Part shown: positions 51,751-53,534 of the stretch, in pieces
How positions within the stretch are numbered: position 1 is the stretch's first letter
Layout of the letters: the number at the start of each line of letters is the position of its first letter
Source of the DNA: Prolixibacteraceae bacterium
GTDB taxonomy: Bacteria; Bacteroidota; Bacteroidia; Bacteroidales; Prolixibacteraceae
Direction of reading: 5' to 3'
Length of the DNA: 53,534 nucleotides
Assembly (NCBI GenBank): GCA_019459485.1
Contig: JAIBEZ010000023.1
Location: 1 to 53,534, forward strand
The notes under the pieces: model-generated
Database searches by the model: none
Seen by the model: only the letters and a program-made list of their open reading frames with translations
Told to the model about the DNA's origin: nothing
Position numbers and translations under genes: made by a program

Positions 51751-53534
51751 ATGAAACGAACCGATCCGTTTTTTCCACTCAAACAATCACTCGAAGGTGA
51801 CGTGTTTACCGATCAGGTGCAGAAAGTAATTTATGCTACCGATGCTTCGTCGTACCGCGAAATTCCGCAGGCCGTTACCCGTCCGAAGAACAAGGAAGAC
51901 ATTCGAAAAATCATTGGCTTTGCCCGCCAGATGGGAACTTCGGTGATTCCGCGTGCCGGAGGAACTTCGCTGGCCGGTCAGGTAGTTGGTTCCGGAATTG
52001 TGGTTGACATTTCGAAGTACCTGAATAAAATTGGTGTATTGAATGTTGCGGAACGCTGGATTGAAGTGGAGCCGGGTGTTGTTTTGGCCGAACTGAATCA
52101 ATTTCTTTCGCAGCATGGTTTGCAATTTGCACCTGAAACCTCAACGGCCAACCGCTGCTGCATTGGCGGAATGCTGGGAAATAATTCCTGCGGACTTCAT
52201 TCGTTGATTTATGGCAGCACCCGCGAACATATTCTGGAAGTGGAAGGCATTCTTTCGGACGGTTCGGAAGTTATTTTCAAAGCGCTCACTACCAAAGAAT
52301 TCGAAACCAAATGTTCTGGAAACTCTGAACTTCTGGAGACTAAAATCTATCAAAATATACAGGAAACTCTTAGCAGTGAAAGCAATCAGCAGGAAATAAG
52401 AAAAGAGTTTCCTGACCCGAAAGTGACACGCAGAAACAACGGATACGCGCTGGATATGCTGCTCGAAACCGATACGTTTACCAGCAACGGCAAACTGTTC
52501 AACTTCTGCAAGATACTGGCCGGATCGGAAGGGACACTTTTGTTTACAACCAAAATAAAGCTGAATCTGGTTTCGCTTCCGCCCAATTTTCAGGGATTGG
52601 TTTGTGCCCATTTCAGTACACTTGAAGATGCATTCTACGGAAATATAGTGGCACTACGCCACCTTCCCGATGCCATTGAATTGACCGATGACATTATCCT
52701 GAATTGCACTCTCGAAAACATCGAGCAACGCAAAAACCGATTTTTTATTGAGGGAAATCCAAAAGCAATTTTAACGATTGAATTTTCATCTGATTCAGAA
52801 GAAGAAATTCAGGAAAAAGCAAAAGCGCTGGAAGCAGATCTCCGGAAAGAAGGATATGGTTATCATTTTCCGCTTTTTGCCGACAAGGAAAGCATCCGTA
52901 AAATATGGGAATTGCGAAAGGCCGGATTGGGTTTGCTCTCCAACATTCCGGGCGACAAGCGAAATGTAACCGTTATTGAAGACACTGCGATTGCACCCGA
53001 TGTTTTGCCTGAATACATCCGTGAATTTGATAAAATCATATCACAATACGGATTGACCTGTGTGTATTACGGCCACATTGCCACCGGCGAATTGCACCTT
53101 CGTCCTCTCTTGAATTTAAAAGATCCGGATGATGTCAAAATCTATCATTCGCTTGCCCGTGAAGTTGCCCAACTGGTAAAAAAATTTCGTGGTTCGCTGA
53201 GTGGTGAACATGGAGATGGCCGGTTGCGCGGCGAATTTATCCCGCTGATGCTCGGGCAGCACAATTATGAACTGATCCGAAAACTGAAATACACATGGGA
53301 TCCGCAAAACATTCTGAACCCGGGCAAAATTGTTGATACACCGCCCATTACCAAAAATTTGAGAATTTTGATGGGACAGCCGTACTTCAAGGCCGCCACT
53401 TTGTTCGATTACGCACCACACGGCGATTTGCTTCGGTCGGTCGAAATGTGCAACGGATCGGGAGACTGCCGCAAAAGCAATATGATCGGTGGTTCAATGT
53501 GTCCATCCTACATGGCCACCCGGGACGAAGACAA
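51751..53534 (+). CDS. GlcD-type FAD-binding oxidoreductase, partial
   Basis: The first 594 codons of a gene that continues past the window. Residues about 40-220 are the FAD-binding PCMH domain (TRPKNKEDIRKII, RAGGTSLAGQVVG, PETSTANRCCIGGMLGNNSCG, YGSTREHI). Residues about 280-530 are the C-terminal oxidase cap (GHIATGELHLRPLL, GEHGDGRLRGEF, DPQNILNPGKI). The last visible part (VEMCNGSGDCRKSN...GSMCPSYMAT) begins the 4Fe-4S/CCG half, so it is a GlcD-GlcF type fusion oxidising D-lactate or glycolate-like 2-hydroxy acids. The ATG at 51751 gives the expected N-terminus (YATDASSYREIPQAV by residue 30). Substrate not decided. Confidence 0.9.
   Translation, partial: MKRTDPFFPLKQSLEGDVFTDQVQKVIYATDASSYREIPQAVTRPKNKEDIRKIIGFARQMGTSVIPRAGGTSLAGQVVGSGIVVDISKYLNKIGVLNVAERWIEVEPGVVLAELNQFLSQHGLQFAPETSTANRCCIGGMLGNNSCGLHSLIYGSTREHILEVEGILSDGSEVIFKALTTKEFETKCSGNSELLETKIYQNIQETLSSESNQQEIRKEFPDPKVTRRNNGYALDMLLETDTFTSNGKLFNFCKILAGSEGTLLFTTKIKLNLVSLPPNFQGLVCAHFSTLEDAFYGNIVALRHLPDAIELTDDIILNCTLENIEQRKNRFFIEGNPKAILTIEFSSDSEEEIQEKAKALEADLRKEGYGYHFPLFADKESIRKIWELRKAGLGLLSNIPGDKRNVTVIEDTAIAPDVLPEYIREFDKIISQYGLTCVYYGHIATGELHLRPLLNLKDPDDVKIYHSLAREVAQLVKKFRGSLSGEHGDGRLRGEFIPLMLGQHNYELIRKLKYTWDPQNILNPGKIVDTPPITKNLRILMGQPYFKAATLFDYAPHGDLLRSVEMCNGSGDCRKSNMIGGSMCPSYMATRDED

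Noticed and set aside
52141-52611. Open frame of 156 codons on the minus strand
   Set aside because: Antisense to the GlcD-type oxidoreductase, whose FAD motifs continue through the region.

Overview
The window is a chromosomal segment of a Bacteroidota bacterium. The evidence is promoter elements of the TTG-N19-TAnnTTTG type, lipoproteins and a TonB C-terminal-domain protein, DUF4922 and NamZ-family genes, an ApgM-like enzyme in the threonine operon, and palindromic intergenic repeats typical of that phylum. The pta-hbd-ackA-ptb-buk block and the overall style suggest Marinilabiliales (Prolixibacteraceae-like); that rank is inference. I found no rRNA, tRNA, CRISPR array, transposase or integrase.

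Layout. (1) 0-2.7 kb: an MFS transporter and a sugar-nucleotidyltransferase-like gene, each with a terminator. (2) 2.8-23.7 kb: a large amino-sugar/peptidoglycan-recovery neighbourhood. On the minus strand are a GH9-deacetylase fusion, a transglutaminase lipoprotein, a sodium:solute symporter, a NagX-like acetyltransferase, an amidase/golvesin lipoprotein, a glycosyltransferase, a DUF4922 HIT-like protein, a serine-hydrolase lipoprotein that keeps only the tail of a GH3 enzyme, the exo-muramidase NamZ and a URO-D-like protein. On the plus strand, divergent from GH9, are a BadF/MurK-type sugar kinase and MurQ. Together these would cut wall fragments outside the cytoplasm, import amino sugars, phosphorylate MurNAc and convert MurNAc-6P to GlcNAc-6P. 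(3) 23.8-26.3 kb: a tight TerC-DedA-voltage-gated channel operon; the channel filter reads TLEGW. (4) 26.3-30.8 kb: an AT-rich island of small, poorly characterised minus-strand genes (DUF3267 protease-like, two unknowns, a HEPN protein) with related repeats beside them, ending at an outer-membrane protein whose 3' end is duplicated 1,071 bp away, and a 21-bp tandem repeat. (5) 31-39 kb: a Gfo/Idh/MocA oxidoreductase, the thrA-(ApgM-like)-thrC threonine operon, and bcp-recA. (6) 39-43 kb: SPOR protein-clpS-nfeD-floA and a TonB-C protein. (7) 43-46 kb: rhamnulokinase and a CE15-like esterase. (8) 46-51.6 kb: pta-hbd-ackA-ptb-buk, acyl-phosphate fermentation to acetate and butyrate-type acids. 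(9) 51.7 kb to the end: a GlcD-type FAD oxidoreductase running off the window.

The most interesting points are the TLEGW channel, the cassette-like HEPN gene between collinear direct repeats, the GH9-deacetylase fusion and the GH3-less serine hydrolase in the wall-recovery locus, and the hydroxyacyl-CoA dehydrogenase with altered catalytic motifs. All functions are read from motifs and context; no database search was possible.
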